Part shown: one piece after another, positions 11,553 to 21,400 of the stretch
Position numbering within the stretch: the first letter of the stretch is position 1
Layout of the letters: the number at the start of each line of letters is the position of its first letter
Origin: CAADGY01 sp900696665
GTDB taxonomy: Bacteria; Acidobacteriota; Terriglobia; Bryobacterales; Bryobacteraceae
Direction of reading: 5' to 3'
DNA: 62,957 nt
Assembly (NCBI GenBank): GCA_035063885.1
Contig: JAPSFM010000020.1
Coordinates: 1 to 62,957 of the forward strand
Program-made: the position numbers and the translations under genes
Notes under the pieces: generated by a model
The model's input: only the letters and a program-made list of their open reading frames with translations
Databases searched by the model: none
Told to the model about the DNA's origin: nothing

Positions 11553-14486
11553 ATGTCCGAGGAATTGCAATATTGGCGGAGTCTGGAAGAGCGCGAAGCG
11601 GGTGGGCCGGTTTCCGAAGCGGCCGGCGGCGAGTTCGCTTCCACTCCGCTTTCCATCATTGAACCCGACGCGGGCCGCCGCGCCTTCCTCAAGGCCGCGG
11701 GCTTCACTTTCGCCGGAGCGCTTCTGGCCGGGTGCAGCCGCGCGCCGGAGCAGAAGGCGATGCCTCTCCTGGTGCAGCCCGAAGGAACGGTCGCCGGACG
11801 GCCCATTTACTATGCGTCCACCTGCGGAGCCTGCACCGCGGGCTGCGGTATTCTTGTCAAGACCCGGGATGGGCGTCCCATCAAGTTGGAGGGCAACCCG
11901 CGCCATCCCCTCTCTCGCGGCGGATTGTGCGCCGTGGGCCAGGCATCGATTTTAGGGCTGTACGATAGTCTTCGCCTGAAACACCCGATCCTCCGCGGGA
12001 AACAGGCAAGTTGGGGGGAAGCAGACCGTGAGGTAACTGCCCGCCTGGATGCAATTCGCCAACGCGGCGGAGCGGTTCGCTTCCTCTCCCAATCGGTAAC
12101 CAGTCCAACGACGCTTTCCGCCATCGGGCGATTTCTCGCGGGCTTCAAGGATGCAAGACACGTGGTGTACGATGCGTTGTCGTCGTCGGCGATTCTGGAC
12201 GCGCATCAGATTACGCACGGCGTCCGCACTCTTCCGCACTACCGCTTTGATAATGCCGACGTCATCGTCGGCTTCGATGCGGATTTTTTGGGTACGTGGA
12301 TTTCGCCAGTGGAATTTACACGAGCATACTCCCAACGGCGGAATCCCGAGAGCGGCAGCCGCGAGACCCCTCATCACATTCATATCGAATCGCGGCTGTC
12401 GCTCACCGGGTCGAAAGCCGACCGGCGAATTCGTATAGCGCCGGATGAAACGGTCCCACGGCTTCGCGCGCTGCTAACCGCTGTCGTAACGGGAGATCGC
12501 GCGGATGCGGCCGCGTCGCGGCTTTTGGCCGCGCGCGGCCGCGGCCTGGTTGTGTGCGGAACGCAGGACGTGGAAGCGCAGACACTGGTGAATCGCATCA
12601 ATCAGGAGCTCGGAAACTATGGCAGCACGCTCGACATCGCGCACCCTTCGCGGCAGCGGCAGGGCAACGATGGCGAGTTGCATTCCCTGCTCGGCGAGAT
12701 CGCCGCAAACAAAGTAGCCGCTCTGTTCCTTTATGGAGTGAATCCGGTCTACGACCTGCCGGATGGCGCGGCGCTGGCGGCGCAACTGGAGAAACTGCCG
12801 CTGGTGGTGAGCTTCACCGAGCGGGTAGACGAAACGGCATCGAAGGCGCACGTAGCATGTCCGGTTCCGCATTTCCTCGAAACGTGGAGCGATGCCGAAC
12901 CGGTGGCCGGCATCGTCAGCATCGGCCAGCCCGCCATACAACCGCTATCTGAGGCGCGCACGGTGGCCGAAAGTCTGTCGGCATGGACCGGTTCCCCTCG
13001 AAGCGCGAGAGACCTGGTGCGCGAACAGTGGCAGGGCCACCTCAATTGGGAAGACGGGCTCCGCGAAGGCTTCGCTCGCGTGGACCGGAAGGAATCACCA
13101 TCCCGCTGGAACGCGAATGCGAGCCCGGCGCCGCGGCAACAGGAGGCCACACCCGACGGCCTGCACCTGGTTCTATATCCCAAACCTTCCATGCTCGATG
13201 GAAAGCACGCATACAACCCGTGGTTGCAGGAACTGCCCGATCCCATTACCAAAGCAACCTGGGACAACTACGCATCCATCGCCCCGGCGCTGGCCCGGAC
13301 GCTGGATGTCCGCGACGGAGACATTCTGCGGCTTGAACGCAATGGCCGCACTCTGGAGCTTCCCGCCGTTGTGCAACCCGGACAGCATGAGCGCGTGGTT
13401 GCGGTGGCGGTGGGCTACGGCCGCGCGGAAACGTCCCGCTTTTCTTCCGTCGGTCCGCGCTGGATTTCCGCCGGATCGAGTACGGGCGAAAACGGCCTGG
13501 TTGGCAAGAATGCCGCGCATCTGGCAAGCTTTGCCGGCGGGGTTCTGCGGTTCGAAGCGAGCGGGCTCCAGGTGAAGAAGACAGGTAAGCGTCATGAGTT
13601 GGCGATTACGCAAAGCCATCACACGGTGGCGCCGCCGCCCAACCTCGCGCCCGCTTCGGGAGGCGTGCGGCCCATAGTGCAGGAGACTACGCTCGAGGCC
13701 CTGGCACATGACGAATCGCATGCGCACGCCACGCATGGGGATCTGTGGCCCCCGGACCACGCGTATCACGGACGCCACTGGGCAATGGCGGTCGATCTGA
13801 ACGCCTGTACCGGCTGCTCCGCCTGCGTGATTGCCTGCCAGGTGGAAAATAACATTCCCGTTGTGGGAAAGGACGAGGTGCGGCGCAAGCGCGAGATGCA
13901 CTGGATTCGCATTGATCGCTACTACTCCGGCGACGGAGAAGACGTCACCGTGGCTCATCAGCCGATGATGTGCCAGCATTGCGAGCAAGCGGGCTGCGAG
14001 ACCGTCTGCCCGGTGCTGGCCACGGTTCACAGCTCCGAAGGACTCAACCAGCAGATCTACAACCGTTGTGTGGGAACCCGCTATTGCGCGAACAACTGCG
14101 CGTACAAGACCCGGCGGTTCAACTGGTTCGACTATCCGCGTGAAGACAAGCTGGCGAACATGGTTCTGAACCCGGACGTGACTGTCCGGTCCCGCGGGGT
14201 CATGGAAAAGTGCACGTTTTGCGTGCAGCGGATTCAAGACGCCAAGTTCGAGGCGAAACGGCGGGGCGAACCGCTGCGCGACGGGGATTTCCAGACCGCG
14301 TGCCAGCAGTCGTGCCCGGCGCGAGCCATCACCTTCGGCGACAAGAACGACCCGGACAGTGAAGTGTCGCGGCGGGTGCGCAGCAAACGGGAATACACCG
14401 TGCTCGAAGAGATCAATCAGAAACCGTCCGTGCATTACCTGAAATTGGTGCGCACGGCCAGTACAGAGGAAGAACGACATGGCTAA
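11553..14486 (+). CDS. actB: Alternative complex III iron-sulfur subunit ActB (Tat/lipoprotein)
   Basis: The 977-residue protein has an Arg-Arg motif (GRRAFLKAAG, Arg42-43) followed by a lipobox ending at Cys61 (GALLAGC), so it is exported by Tat and lipid-anchored. The middle part is a molybdopterin oxidoreductase-like fold with CGACTAGCGI. The C-terminal third is a polyferredoxin with CTGCSACVIACQ, CQHCEQAGCETVCP, CVGTRYCANNC and CTFCVQRI. In ActB the fold has lost the molybdenum cofactor and the clusters carry electrons from ActC to the haems. The ATG at 11553 has a GAGGA box eight bases upstream. The stop overlaps actC. Confidence 0.95.
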   Translation: MSEELQYWRSLEEREAGGPVSEAAGGEFASTPLSIIEPDAGRRAFLKAAGFTFAGALLAGCSRAPEQKAMPLLVQPEGTVAGRPIYYASTCGACTAGCGILVKTRDGRPIKLEGNPRHPLSRGGLCAVGQASILGLYDSLRLKHPILRGKQASWGEADREVTARLDAIRQRGGAVRFLSQSVTSPTTLSAIGRFLAGFKDARHVVYDALSSSAILDAHQITHGVRTLPHYRFDNADVIVGFDADFLGTWISPVEFTRAYSQRRNPESGSRETPHHIHIESRLSLTGSKADRRIRIAPDETVPRLRALLTAVVTGDRADAAASRLLAARGRGLVVCGTQDVEAQTLVNRINQELGNYGSTLDIAHPSRQRQGNDGELHSLLGEIAANKVAALFLYGVNPVYDLPDGAALAAQLEKLPLVVSFTERVDETASKAHVACPVPHFLETWSDAEPVAGIVSIGQPAIQPLSEARTVAESLSAWTGSPRSARDLVREQWQGHLNWEDGLREGFARVDRKESPSRWNANASPAPRQQEATPDGLHLVLYPKPSMLDGKHAYNPWLQELPDPITKATWDNYASIAPALARTLDVRDGDILRLERNGRTLELPAVVQPGQHERVVAVAVGYGRAETSRFSSVGPRWISAGSSTGENGLVGKNAAHLASFAGGVLRFEASGLQVKKTGKRHELAITQSHHTVAPPPNLAPASGGVRPIVQETTLEALAHDESHAHATHGDLWPPDHAYHGRHWAMAVDLNACTGCSACVIACQVENNIPVVGKDEVRRKREMHWIRIDRYYSGDGEDVTVAHQPMMCQHCEQAGCETVCPVLATVHSSEGLNQQIYNRCVGTRYCANNCAYKTRRFNWFDYPREDKLANMVLNPDVTVRSRGVMEKCTFCVQRIQDAKFEAKRRGEPLRDGDFQTACQQSCPARAITFGDKNDPDSEVSRRVRSKREYTVLEEINQKPSVHYLKLVRTASTEEERHG

Positions 14487-15858
14487 CGTTTATTCGGTTC
14501 TCCGGACCCCGCTCGTCGAGGGCAACAAGCGCCTGGCGAACGTCACCGAAGACGTGTGCTCGGCCATGGACCGCCGCCCCAGTGCGTTCTGGTGGGTGGG
14601 CTTTCTGCTGGCGGTGTCCTTGTTGCTGGCGGGTGTGGCCGCGGTGTCGTACGAGGTGGCCACGGGCATTGGCACGTGGGGCCTGAACACCACCGTTGGC
14701 TGGGCGTTTGACATTACGAACTTTGTGTTCTGGATAGGAATCGGACATGCGGGGACTTTGATCTCCGCCATCCTGTTTCTGTTGCGCCAGCGCTGGCGTA
14801 CTTCGGTGAACCGCTCGGCGGAAGCGATGACGCTGTTTGCGGTCATGTGCGCCGGTATCTTTCCGCTGATTCACATGGGGCGCCCGTGGTTTGCCTACTG
14901 GGTGTTTCCGTATCCGAACTTCCGGGGACCGCTGTGGATCAACTTCCGCTCGCCGCTTGCGTGGGACGCGTTTGCCATTTCGACGTATTTCATTATCTCG
15001 GCCACCTTCTGGTACCTCGGCCTGATTCCCGATCTGGCGACGCTGCGCGACAGGCTGAAGTCCGGATTTCGCAGGCGGATCTATTCCTTCTTCAGCCTGG
15101 GATGGGACGGATCATACCGCACCTGGCAGCGTTACGAAACCGTTTATATGCTGCTGGCGGGTCTGGCCACGCCTCTGGTGCTGTCCGTGCACACCATTGT
15201 GAGCTGGGACTTTGCGACGTCCGTGATCCCGGGTTGGCACGCTACGATTTTCCCGCCTTATTTCGTCGCGGGCGCCATTTTCTCCGGCATGGCAATGGTG
15301 CTGACGCTGATGATTGTCGTGCGGAAGACCATGCGCCTGGAGGACTACATCACCGTGCGTCACGTCGAGACCATGTGCAAGCTGGTAATCGCGACCAGCG
15401 GCATGGTGGGCCTCGCCTACGCAACAGAGTTCTTTATTGCCATTTATTCCGGCAACGAATACGAGCGGTTCGTTTTCGTCAACCGCGCGATGGGGCCGTT
15501 TGCATGGGCTTATTGGACCATGGTCACCTGCAACGTCGCCGTTCCCCTGGTGCTATGGTTCCGGAAGGTACGCACCAATATGGGAGCGGTTTTCGTGGTG
15601 TCGCTGCTGGTGAACGTTGGAATGTGGTTCGAGCGGTTTGTCATCATCGTCACGTCTCTGCATCGCGATTATTTGCCTTCGAACTGGACGAGCTACCGGC
15701 CGACCATTATCGAAGTGGCCACGCTTCTGGGCAGTTTTGGCCTGTTCTTTACCTGCTTCCTGCTGTTCTGCCGGCTGCTCCCGGTGATTGCAATCGGCGA
15801 AGTGAAGGGAGTGTTGAGTTACGGCCGGAGTAACAGAGGAGGTCGGCATGAATCGTAG
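14479..15858 (+). CDS. actC: Alternative complex III integral membrane subunit ActC (NrfD/PsrC family)
   Basis: The 459-residue protein has about ten transmembrane helices and the NrfD-family blocks WVGFLLAVSLLLAG and FVFWIGIGHAGTLISAILFLLRQRWR. ActC carries the quinol site of alternative complex III and may drive proton movement. It starts inside the end of actB, and its stop overlaps the actD start, so the order A-B-C-D-E-F is preserved with coupling at each junction. Length agrees with the family (about 460-480). Confidence 0.95.
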   Translation: MANVYSVLRTPLVEGNKRLANVTEDVCSAMDRRPSAFWWVGFLLAVSLLLAGVAAVSYEVATGIGTWGLNTTVGWAFDITNFVFWIGIGHAGTLISAILFLLRQRWRTSVNRSAEAMTLFAVMCAGIFPLIHMGRPWFAYWVFPYPNFRGPLWINFRSPLAWDAFAISTYFIISATFWYLGLIPDLATLRDRLKSGFRRRIYSFFSLGWDGSYRTWQRYETVYMLLAGLATPLVLSVHTIVSWDFATSVIPGWHATIFPPYFVAGAIFSGMAMVLTLMIVVRKTMRLEDYITVRHVETMCKLVIATSGMVGLAYATEFFIAIYSGNEYERFVFVNRAMGPFAWAYWTMVTCNVAVPLVLWFRKVRTNMGAVFVVSLLVNVGMWFERFVIIVTSLHRDYLPSNWTSYRPTIIEVATLLGSFGLFFTCFLLFCRLLPVIAIGEVKGVLSYGRSNRGGRHES

Positions 15859-16381
15859 AGTACTGATCGGCATCTTCGACGACGAAGAGGATGTGCTGGG
15901 CGCCACGCGCGCCGTGCGCGAGCAGGGCTTGAAGATCGTCGATGTGTATGCGCCCTATGCGGTGCACGGGTTGGACAAGGCCATGGGACTTCAACCCTCA
16001 CGCCTGCCGTGGGTCTGTTTCCTGCTGGGACTGTTCGGCGCCGCCGCTAAAGTCTGGTTTGAATACTGGACCACCGCCTTCGATTGGCCGCTGAATGTAG
16101 GAGGCAAGCCATGGGATTCGCTCCCCGCCTTTGTCCCAATCACGTTTGAGGTGATGGTGTTGTTTGCCGGGCTGAGCACCGTGTTTGCGTTCTTTCTGGT
16201 CGGCCGCCTCTGGCCCGGCCGGAAAGCCACGCCGGTTCATCCGGGGGTGACGGACGATCGCTTCGCCGTGGTGATCGAGGAAACCGATGCGCTATTCGAC
16301 CCGGCGCGGGTCCGGAAGGCGCTCGAGGAGTTTAACGTCGTGCAGGTGGAGGAGCGCGAATTGGAGGGATCGGCGGTATGA
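15848..16381 (+). CDS. actD: Alternative complex III subunit ActD (DUF3341)
   Basis: The 177-residue protein begins MNRRVLIGIFDDEEDVLGAT and has two transmembrane segments (LPWVCFLLGLFGAAAKVWFEY and FVPITFEVMVLFAGLSTVFAFFL). This is the DUF3341 organisation of ActD. It is a small scaffolding subunit without cofactors. An AGAGGAGG box precedes the start at 15848, and its stop overlaps actE by four bases. Confidence 0.94.
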   Translation: MNRRVLIGIFDDEEDVLGATRAVREQGLKIVDVYAPYAVHGLDKAMGLQPSRLPWVCFLLGLFGAAAKVWFEYWTTAFDWPLNVGGKPWDSLPAFVPITFEVMVLFAGLSTVFAFFLVGRLWPGRKATPVHPGVTDDRFAVVIEETDALFDPARVRKALEEFNVVQVEERELEGSAV

Positions 16382-16902
16382 ATCGGCTGAATCTCTTTCT
16401 GGCGGCTGCGTTGGTGATTCTCGCCGGGGCAACCTACATGGCCCGCTCCCATCCGGAGAAACCGAACTACGAATTCATTCCTAATATGGTGCGCACGGCC
16501 GCCTACGATTCGTTTGCCGCTAACGGGAACTTCGCCGACGGCAAGACGCTTCAGGCGCCGGTGCCCGGTACGATTCCATTTCGCGAGGAACGGCCCCCGG
16601 CGAAACCCGCGCCTGAACGCGGCCAGGCTGTATTCGCTACGTTCTGCCAGCCGTGCCACGGAGCGACGGGAAAGGGCGATGGAGCGGTCTCCATGCGCGG
16701 CTTTCCTCCACCGCCTTCGTTGCTGGCTCCCAACGCCATGAATCTGACGGACGAAAAGATGTTCGAGATCGTCTCTTCGGGATTCAAGAACATGCCCGCC
16801 TATGCGGCGCAGATTGAGCCGGAAGACCGGCGCCAGGTGATTGCCTACATTCGAAGCATGCAGCGCGCCGCCGCGGGCACGCAACAGGAGGGACGTCCAT
16901 GA
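16378..16902 (+). CDS. actE: Alternative complex III monohaem cytochrome c subunit ActE
   Basis: The 174-residue protein has an N-terminal hydrophobic signal or anchor (LFLAAALVILAGATYMA) and a single CQPCH haem site followed by GATGKGDGAVSMRG and the distal methionine region NMPAYAAQI, a class I cytochrome c. In alternative complex III ActE is the exit haem that passes electrons to a periplasmic acceptor. It overlaps actD and actF by four bases each. Confidence 0.94.
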   Translation: MNRLNLFLAAALVILAGATYMARSHPEKPNYEFIPNMVRTAAYDSFAANGNFADGKTLQAPVPGTIPFREERPPAKPAPERGQAVFATFCQPCHGATGKGDGAVSMRGFPPPPSLLAPNAMNLTDEKMFEIVSSGFKNMPAYAAQIEPEDRRQVIAYIRSMQRAAAGTQQEGRP

Positions 16903-18041
16903 ACACGGGTATGCAGACGGCGGGGTCGATGCGGCTGTTCCGCGCGTTCGCCGGCATCGGCGCGGTGACGATTGCCGCGGGAGCGTTTCTCGCGCCGGTG
17001 CGAATGTCGTCGAACCTGCTGCTGGTCAGCTATTTCCTGCTGGGCATAGGGTTGGCGGCGACGTTCTTCGTCGCCCTCGAGTACGCCACCGGAGCAGGTT
17101 GGAGCGTGGCGTTCCGGCGTGTGCCCGAAGCGGCCTCATCCGCGCTGCCTGTGGGCGCCGCCGGACTGATCCTGTTCTTTATCCTCGGTTCCTGGCTCTA
17201 TCCCTGGAGGCATGAGCAGCTTGCTGGATTCAAAGCGCTGTGGCTGGATCTGCCGTTCTTCCTCGCGCGAGCAGCCATTTACCTGGCGGTCTGGATGGGT
17301 CTCACCTGGGCCGTGATCCGGAATTCGCGGCGTCAGGATGCTGATGGCGACCTCGTCTTCTCGCGCCGGAATACGCGGCTGTCGATGATTTTCATAATCG
17401 CTTTCGCGGTGACATTTTCGCTTGCCAGCTTCGACTGGATCATGGCGCTCGAACCCCACTGGTCGAGCACGATTTTCGGCGTCTACAATTTCGCAGGGCT
17501 GTTCTCCTCGGGACTGGCAGTGATTATCCTGCTGGCGATCCGGCTGCGCAACCACGGCCCGCTGCGCGATTTCGTGAATCAGGAACACCTGCACGATCTG
17601 GGCAAACTGCTTTTCGCGTTCAGCACGTTCTGGATGTATATCTGGTTCAGCCAATACATGCTGGTGTGGTATGCGAACATCACCGAAGAGGCGGTGTATT
17701 ACGTGCGGCGCCAGCAGGGGTTATGGGCGCCCCTGTTTCTTTTAAATATGCTGCTGAACTGGGCGGTTCCATTTCTGATGCTGCTCCCAAAATCGACAAA
17801 AAGGAATCCCAGCACGCTGGCCAAGGTGGCGGTTATCATTCTGGTCGGACGCTGGCTCGATCTTTACCTGATGATCGTCCCGGCGGTTTCGGAGAAGCCG
17901 GCATTCGGCGTCTGGGAAACGGGGTTGATGCTCGGCGGGCTCGGCATATTCGTCCTGGCCTTCACACGCGCGTTTTCGTCTTCGGCGCCGGTGCCGGTAC
18001 GCGATCCGAACCTGATCGAGAGCCTGCACTACCACAACTGA
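16899..18041 (+). CDS. actF: Alternative complex III integral membrane subunit ActF
   Basis: The 380-residue protein has about ten transmembrane helices, including FIIAFAVTFSLASFDWIMALEPHWSS and WMYIWFSQYMLVWYANITEE, stretches typical of ActF. It is related to ActC and forms part of the membrane core. It ends the nar-act unit. A hairpin begins at its stop codon, and a convergent gene follows. No cytochrome oxidase subunit follows, unlike the common act-cox arrangement. Confidence 0.93.
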   Translation: MNTGMQTAGSMRLFRAFAGIGAVTIAAGAFLAPVRMSSNLLLVSYFLLGIGLAATFFVALEYATGAGWSVAFRRVPEAASSALPVGAAGLILFFILGSWLYPWRHEQLAGFKALWLDLPFFLARAAIYLAVWMGLTWAVIRNSRRQDADGDLVFSRRNTRLSMIFIIAFAVTFSLASFDWIMALEPHWSSTIFGVYNFAGLFSSGLAVIILLAIRLRNHGPLRDFVNQEHLHDLGKLLFAFSTFWMYIWFSQYMLVWYANITEEAVYYVRRQQGLWAPLFLLNMLLNWAVPFLMLLPKSTKRNPSTLAKVAVIILVGRWLDLYLMIVPAVSEKPAFGVWETGLMLGGLGIFVLAFTRAFSSSAPVPVRDPNLIESLHYHN

Positions 18042-18060
18042 GCGGGGCCGCTTCGCTCAG
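18038..18060. terminator. Hairpin shared by two convergent genes
   Basis: CTGAGCG (18038-18044) and CGCTCAG (18054-18060) form a perfect 7-bp stem with a GC-rich 9-base loop. It spans the actF stop and the stop of the convergent RAM-domain gene. There is no T-tract, so intrinsic termination would be weak. It may act as a bidirectional end or protect 3' ends. Confidence 0.45.
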
Positions 18061-18347
18061 ACCCCGGGCTCTGCGTTTCCGATATTCCACATGGCTTCCA
18101 GATCCCGCTGGCTGTAAGCCTGGAAGGCGATGAGGGTATTCGTGGTTTCGATGCCCGGGATCTTCTGGACGCGTCCCGCCACCAGATCGGCCAGTTCATC
18201 GTGATGGCGTACGCGCGCGATAGCGACGAGGTCATACGGCCCCGCTACGGAATACGCCTCGGTGATTCCTGGAAGATCGATCAGCGCCTGTGCGATGTCC
18301 GGCGTGTGTCCTTGCGCCGTATTGATCAAAACGAATGCCGTTACCAT
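18057..18347 (-). CDS. Stand-alone Lrp/AsnC ligand-binding (RAM) domain protein
   Basis: The 96-residue protein begins MVTAFVLINTAQGHTPDIAQAL and contains GPYDLVAIARV and IPGIETTNTLIAF, the pattern of the Lrp/AsnC effector domain. There is no helix-turn-helix part, so it cannot bind DNA in the usual way. Such short forms assemble as ring-like oligomers and may modulate full-length Lrp proteins or sense amino acids. It converges on actF, with both stop codons in one hairpin. Its partner is not in the window. Confidence 0.85.
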   Translation of the reverse strand: MVTAFVLINTAQGHTPDIAQALIDLPGITEAYSVAGPYDLVAIARVRHHDELADLVAGRVQKIPGIETTNTLIAFQAYSQRDLEAMWNIGNAEPGV

Positions 18348-18408
18348 TGTCCCTCCATTCTAGAATTCTTCACTCCCGGCGGGCTGGTGGAGGTTCCGTA
18401 CACTTCGG

Positions 18409-18437
18409 TTGACATTATCTGTTTGTCCGAATAGACT
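18409..18437 (+). promoter_or_regulatory. Sigma70-type promoter for the TonB-dependent receptor gene
   Basis: TTGACA (18409-18414) and TAGACT (18432-18437) are spaced by 17 bp. Transcription would begin near 18445, about 50 bases before the receptor start. A GGAGG box at 18483-18487 lies seven bases before the ATG at 18495. Confidence 0.65.
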
Positions 18438-18494
18438 TTCTTCAGGGTCTATTACAGGTATTATTAGTTCTCTATTGAAACTGGAGGTATCATC

Positions 18495-21400
18495 ATGCGT
18501 AAAACATTTGGTGCTCGTGGCGCGATATTCGGGCTTCTGGCGGTTGCTTGTGCCTTACCGCTGGGCGCTCAGGAATACCGCGGCAGAGTGCAAGGGTTCG
18601 TGACAGACCCGTCCAAAGCCGCCGTAATCGGAGCCGACGTCACCCTGACCAATCAGGGGACCGGCATTGCCGTTACGCGGCAAACCACGGAAAACGGGAT
18701 GTATTTGTTCGATCTCGTGCAGCCCGGCACTTATTCAATCGCCGTGCAAGCAGCCGGCTTCACTGCGTTTGAACAAAAGGGCATTATCGTCCAGACTCGG
18801 GGCGACGTCACGGTGAATGCGTCGCTACAGGTGGGTGCGATGACGGAGACCATCGAGGTGGTGGCCAACGCCACCACGGTTGAGTTCAACAACAGTTCGA
18901 TGAGCCAGACCGTCATCGGGAAGATGCTCGATCAGATGCCGGTTATTGCGCGAAACCCGTTCAATCTGGCCATTCTGAATCCGGCGGTAGTGAACCGGTA
19001 CAATAACCCATCGAACAGCCTTCCTTTTTATCAGATCAGCCACGCGGGTATGGACATTGGCGGGGCCACCGGCGGCCGCATCCAGTTGCTGCTGGATGGC
19101 ACGGATACGCGCGTCGAGCAGCGCGGTTCTTACGCGCCGTCGATGGACGCCGTTCAGGAAGTGGTGGTTCAGCAGAACCCGGTGGATGCCGAATACGGCA
19201 ATAGCGCCGGTGGAGCCATCAGCATCGCTATGAAGTCGGGCACCAACGAACTGCACGGCACCGGCTACTATTACGGCCGTAATCCTTATTTCAATGCGGT
19301 GCCGAGCGCCATTACCCGAACGCCGAACAAGGCCAGAAATCACATCGGCGGCGGAGTCGTTGGCGGCCCGGTGTGGATCCCAAAGGTATTCGACGGGAGA
19401 AACAAGGCGTTCTTCTTTCTCAGCTACGAGAAGTGGGACTCGTCGACGGTCTCCGGTCTCCATCAAATGACGCTGCCCACGGATCTTGAGAGACAGGGCG
19501 ATTTTTCGCAAAGCCTGAACCAGTTTGGCAATCTGCGGACGATCTACGATCCGATGACCACTGTTCTCGATCCGGCCACCAATACCGCCAGGCGCACACC
19601 GTTTCCGGGCAACAGAATCCCTGCCAGCCTGATCGATCCGTCGGCGAAGGCGCTGATGCCATACGTGTATCAACCCAACAACCCGGGCGAACCTTTCACC
19701 CATCTCAACAATTGGAAAGCCAGCCCCAGAGTCGGAAACCCATACAATAATCTCTCGGTCCGGGGCGACTACCAGTTCAACCCAGCCTGGCGGGCATTTG
19801 GACGGTACAGCCGGCAAAACCAGACCCAGATTCCCGAAGCGCTCGAGTCCAGCCCCGCTTATTCGAGCTGGAGCGCGGCCAGGATGTACGCTCTCAATCT
19901 GGCCGGCAATGTGGACGGAATGCTCAGCCCGACCTGGCTGGTGAACTTCCGTTTCGGCTACATCCGCTCGGCCGACGAACTGGATATCCCCATCGGCAAG
20001 GTGGACACCGCATTCTGGAAGTCCATCTGGCCGAATGAATGGTGGAAGCAGACGCTGTCGCAGTCGCCTGTCGTTTACTTCCCGGCGTTCTCCGTGGACG
20101 GCGCTTCCTTCGGCAACGCGAGCGGTTGGAACCTGCTGCCACGCCAGTACAACTACTCCGCCACGGCAATGAAGCAGACCACGAGCCACTATCTCAAGTT
20201 CGGAACCAAGCTCTCTCATTACACATCGAACAGCGGTTTGCCGAACTGGGGTACTTTCTTCTTCACCGGAGCCACCACGGCCTCGACCTATATTAATGCT
20301 CCTACCGACGTCAGCGGCTCGGGATGGGCCTCCTTCCTGCTGGGGCACGTGAACAGCGGCTACACCAACTATGCGGCGCCCATATGGACCATCTCCAACA
20401 ACGTCGGTCTCTTTTTCCAGGACGACTGGAAAGTAAGCCGGGATCTTACTCTCAACCTCGGCATGCGGTGGGAGTACGACCAGGCGCCGACGGAGCACGA
20501 CCGGAACCTGGGCCGGTATCTCGACTTGAGCGTCCCGATTCCGGAATTCAAGACCCATCCGGTGACCTTCCCCGATCTGGCGAAATACGGCGGGTTCCCG
20601 CCTCGCCTGAACGGCGCCTACCAGTTCCTGGATAGCGAGAACCCCCGCATGTTCCACGCGCCCAAGAACGTTTTCCTGCCCCGGTTCGGCGCTGCATACC
20701 GGATCGACGACAAGACCAGCGTGCGCTTTGGCTACTCACGGTACGCCATCCCGTTCCAAACGTCATTGGGTCCAAACTGGAATCTGCCGAACCCGGGTTT
20801 CAGCCAGCGAACCGATGCACTGGGCCTGCTGCAAGGCATACCCCGGACGGTGCTGAGCGATCCGTTCCCGGCGGCGAACCCGGTGCTTGAGCCGGTAGCG
20901 AAATCCTACGGGCGCTACCATCAACTCGGCAACGCTGTCGTCTACTACAACCAGTATCCGAGACAACCCATCAACAACCGCGTCAACCTCAGCGTCCAGC
21001 GCGAACTTCCTTCGCAGATCCGCCTGGATGTGACGTTCTTCACCAACATCGGCCGGAATCTGCCCAACTCCGGAGTGTGGGGCGGAACGGTTCAGGGCGA
21101 GCAGAACAACTTGGTGAACCCGGCTCTGTCCTATGCGTTCAAATCCGAGTTGGACACGAGAGTCGACAACCCGTTCTATAACTATCTGACGCCCGATAAG
21201 TTCCCGGGTTCGCTGCGATACCAGCGGACCGTCAGCATCGGGAGTCTGCTGAAGCCGTATCCGCAGTACGGGAATCTGACCGAGATGTACACGCCGGGTA
21301 TTAACGATCTCTACCGTTCCTTGCAGATCAAAGTGGAGAAATCCTACTCGCGCGGGCTGAGCTTCAGCTTCGGATACAACTACAGCCGCGCCAAGCGGAG

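Noticed and set aside
13173..14480. 435-residue minus-strand frame opposite actB
   Set aside because: The plus-strand ferredoxin motifs are intact, and the minus frame has no family features.
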